Assembly: GCA_009919335.1 (NCBI GenBank)
Contig: RGCC01000006.1
Coordinates: 1-32,485 of the forward strand
Length of the DNA: 32,485 nucleotides
From: Alphaproteobacteria bacterium
Lineage (GTDB): Bacteria; Pseudomonadota; Alphaproteobacteria; Puniceispirillales; Puniceispirillaceae
Reading direction: 5' to 3'
Below, one piece after another: positions 31,815-32,485 of this stretch (the first letter of the stretch is position 1; each line of letters begins with the position of its first letter). Made by a program: the position numbers and the translations under genes. The notes under the pieces were generated by a model. That model worked only from the letters and a program-made list of their open reading frames with translations. It made no database searches and was not told the origin of the DNA.

Positions 31815-32485
31815 TCACCAGCCAGCTGCGCCAGTTTTGATAAATGTACCATTGTTTAATTCGCGCATGGCCTGTTGTAACTCTGCCTGAGTGTTCATCA
31901 CAATCGGCCCATGCCAGGCAACCGGCTCACGAAGCGGTGCTCCGGATATCAGCAAAAAGCGAACGCCCTCATCGCCTGAGGTCACGGCGACTTCGTCCCC
32001 GGCGCCAAAAACGACCAATGTGCGGTTACCGGATAAATCCCGAATTTCCAGCTCTTCGCCATTGAACTCTTTTTCGACCTTCACCCCAAACGGGTTAGAG
32101 GCGTCTTTGAACCGCGCGCTGCCCTCAAAAATATAGGCAAAGCCTTGTCGCCTTGTATCGAATGGAAACCGTTTAAAACAACGTGGGGGTAGGGTGATGT
32201 CCAGATATTGCGGGTCTGCGGCAATGCCGTCAACTGGCCCACGATAGCCGCGATAATTACCGGCGATAATCCGGATTTTGCTGTCATCATCATCGTGCAG
32301 TTCAGAGATTTCCTGCGACTTGATGTCTTGATAGCGCGGCGTTGTCATCTTTTGCGACGACGGCAGGTTTGCCCAAAGTTGAAACCCGTGCATTGCCCCA
32401 TTTTTGTCACCCTTTGGCATCTCTTGATGGATAATGCCAGAACCGGCAGTCATCCACTGAATATCGCCGCCACCAAGCGTGCCGA
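31815..32485 (-). CDS. Pirin family protein, 5'-truncated by the window edge
   Basis: 223 codons visible; the frame is open to base 32485 and upstream residues GTLGGGDIQW join directly to MTAGSGIIHQEMP, the pirin signature, so the ATG at 32453 is internal. Cupin-type protein: MHGFQLWANLPSSQKMTTPRYQ, then the second cupin with FAYIFEGSARF and FLLISGAPLREPVAWHGPIVMNT. Some pirins are quercetin dioxygenases or stress regulators; the role here is unknown. The N-terminal metal-binding histidines are mostly outside the window. Confidence 0.93.
   Translation of the reverse strand, partial: GTLGGGDIQWMTAGSGIIHQEMPKGDKNGAMHGFQLWANLPSSQKMTTPRYQDIKSQEISELHDDDDSKIRIIAGNYRGYRGPVDGIAADPQYLDITLPPRCFKRFPFDTRRQGFAYIFEGSARFKDASNPFGVKVEKEFNGEELEIRDLSGNRTLVVFGAGDEVAVTSGDEGVRFLLISGAPLREPVAWHGPIVMNTQAELQQAMRELNNGTFIKTGAAGW

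Overview
The window looks like a piece of a compact, moderate-GC alphaproteobacterial chromosome. Supporting features are an alpha-type Pol IV with an N-terminal zinc ribbon, SdhE and Mfd side by side, a DUF502 membrane protein, a PlsC-GNAT fusion acyltransferase and a ThiE of the NDYW/THDEEE type. Spacing is tight: many 4-bp start/stop overlaps, and convergent gene pairs that overlap or nearly touch at 561-564, 2406/2409 and 25286-25289. A marine SAR116-like lineage would fit, but that is a guess from gene style. I saw no rRNA, tRNA, insertion sequence, prophage or CRISPR array.

Layout. 1-9165 is housekeeping: the 3' end of an inositol-monophosphatase family gene, mazG, a DUF502 gene, recG, sdhE, mfd and a DsbA/FrnE-like gene. 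9437-12831 holds a HugZ-like flavin/heme protein, a GST-like protein, a lipid acyltransferase broken near its start, and a small orphan. 12898-17378 holds a split aconitase X, a DCC thiol protein, a DUF1330 protein, a haloacid-dehalogenase-like hydrolase and a YeeE/YedE transporter. 17564-25289 is one long thiamine operon: promoter, TPP riboswitch, then thiD-thiO-thiS-thiG-thiE-thiF-thiY-tenA-thiZ-thiX. 25286-32485 holds queF, speD-speE, a DMT exporter, an Old Yellow Enzyme homologue, dinB, a VOC protein and a 5'-truncated pirin.

How the genes work together. The thi operon makes the thiazole half of thiamine (ThiO, ThiS, ThiF, ThiG) and phosphorylates and couples the pyrimidine half (ThiD, ThiE). 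In place of thiC it carries an uptake and salvage set (ThiXYZ plus TenA), so the pyrimidine is probably scavenged. SpeD and SpeE make spermidine. RecG, Mfd and Pol IV deal with stalled replication, stalled transcription and lesion bypass.

Most worth a second look: (1) Mfd has lost 15 residues exactly at helicase motif V, while RecG in the same window keeps them; (2) speD has a Shine-Dalgarno-led N-terminal ORF in a different frame, ending AAC-TGA-T; (3) the acyltransferase has an in-frame TAG at codon 41; (4) many spacers hold private 12-17-bp degenerate tandem repeats; (5) ThiF carries a rhodanese domain but lacks the usual zinc cysteines.
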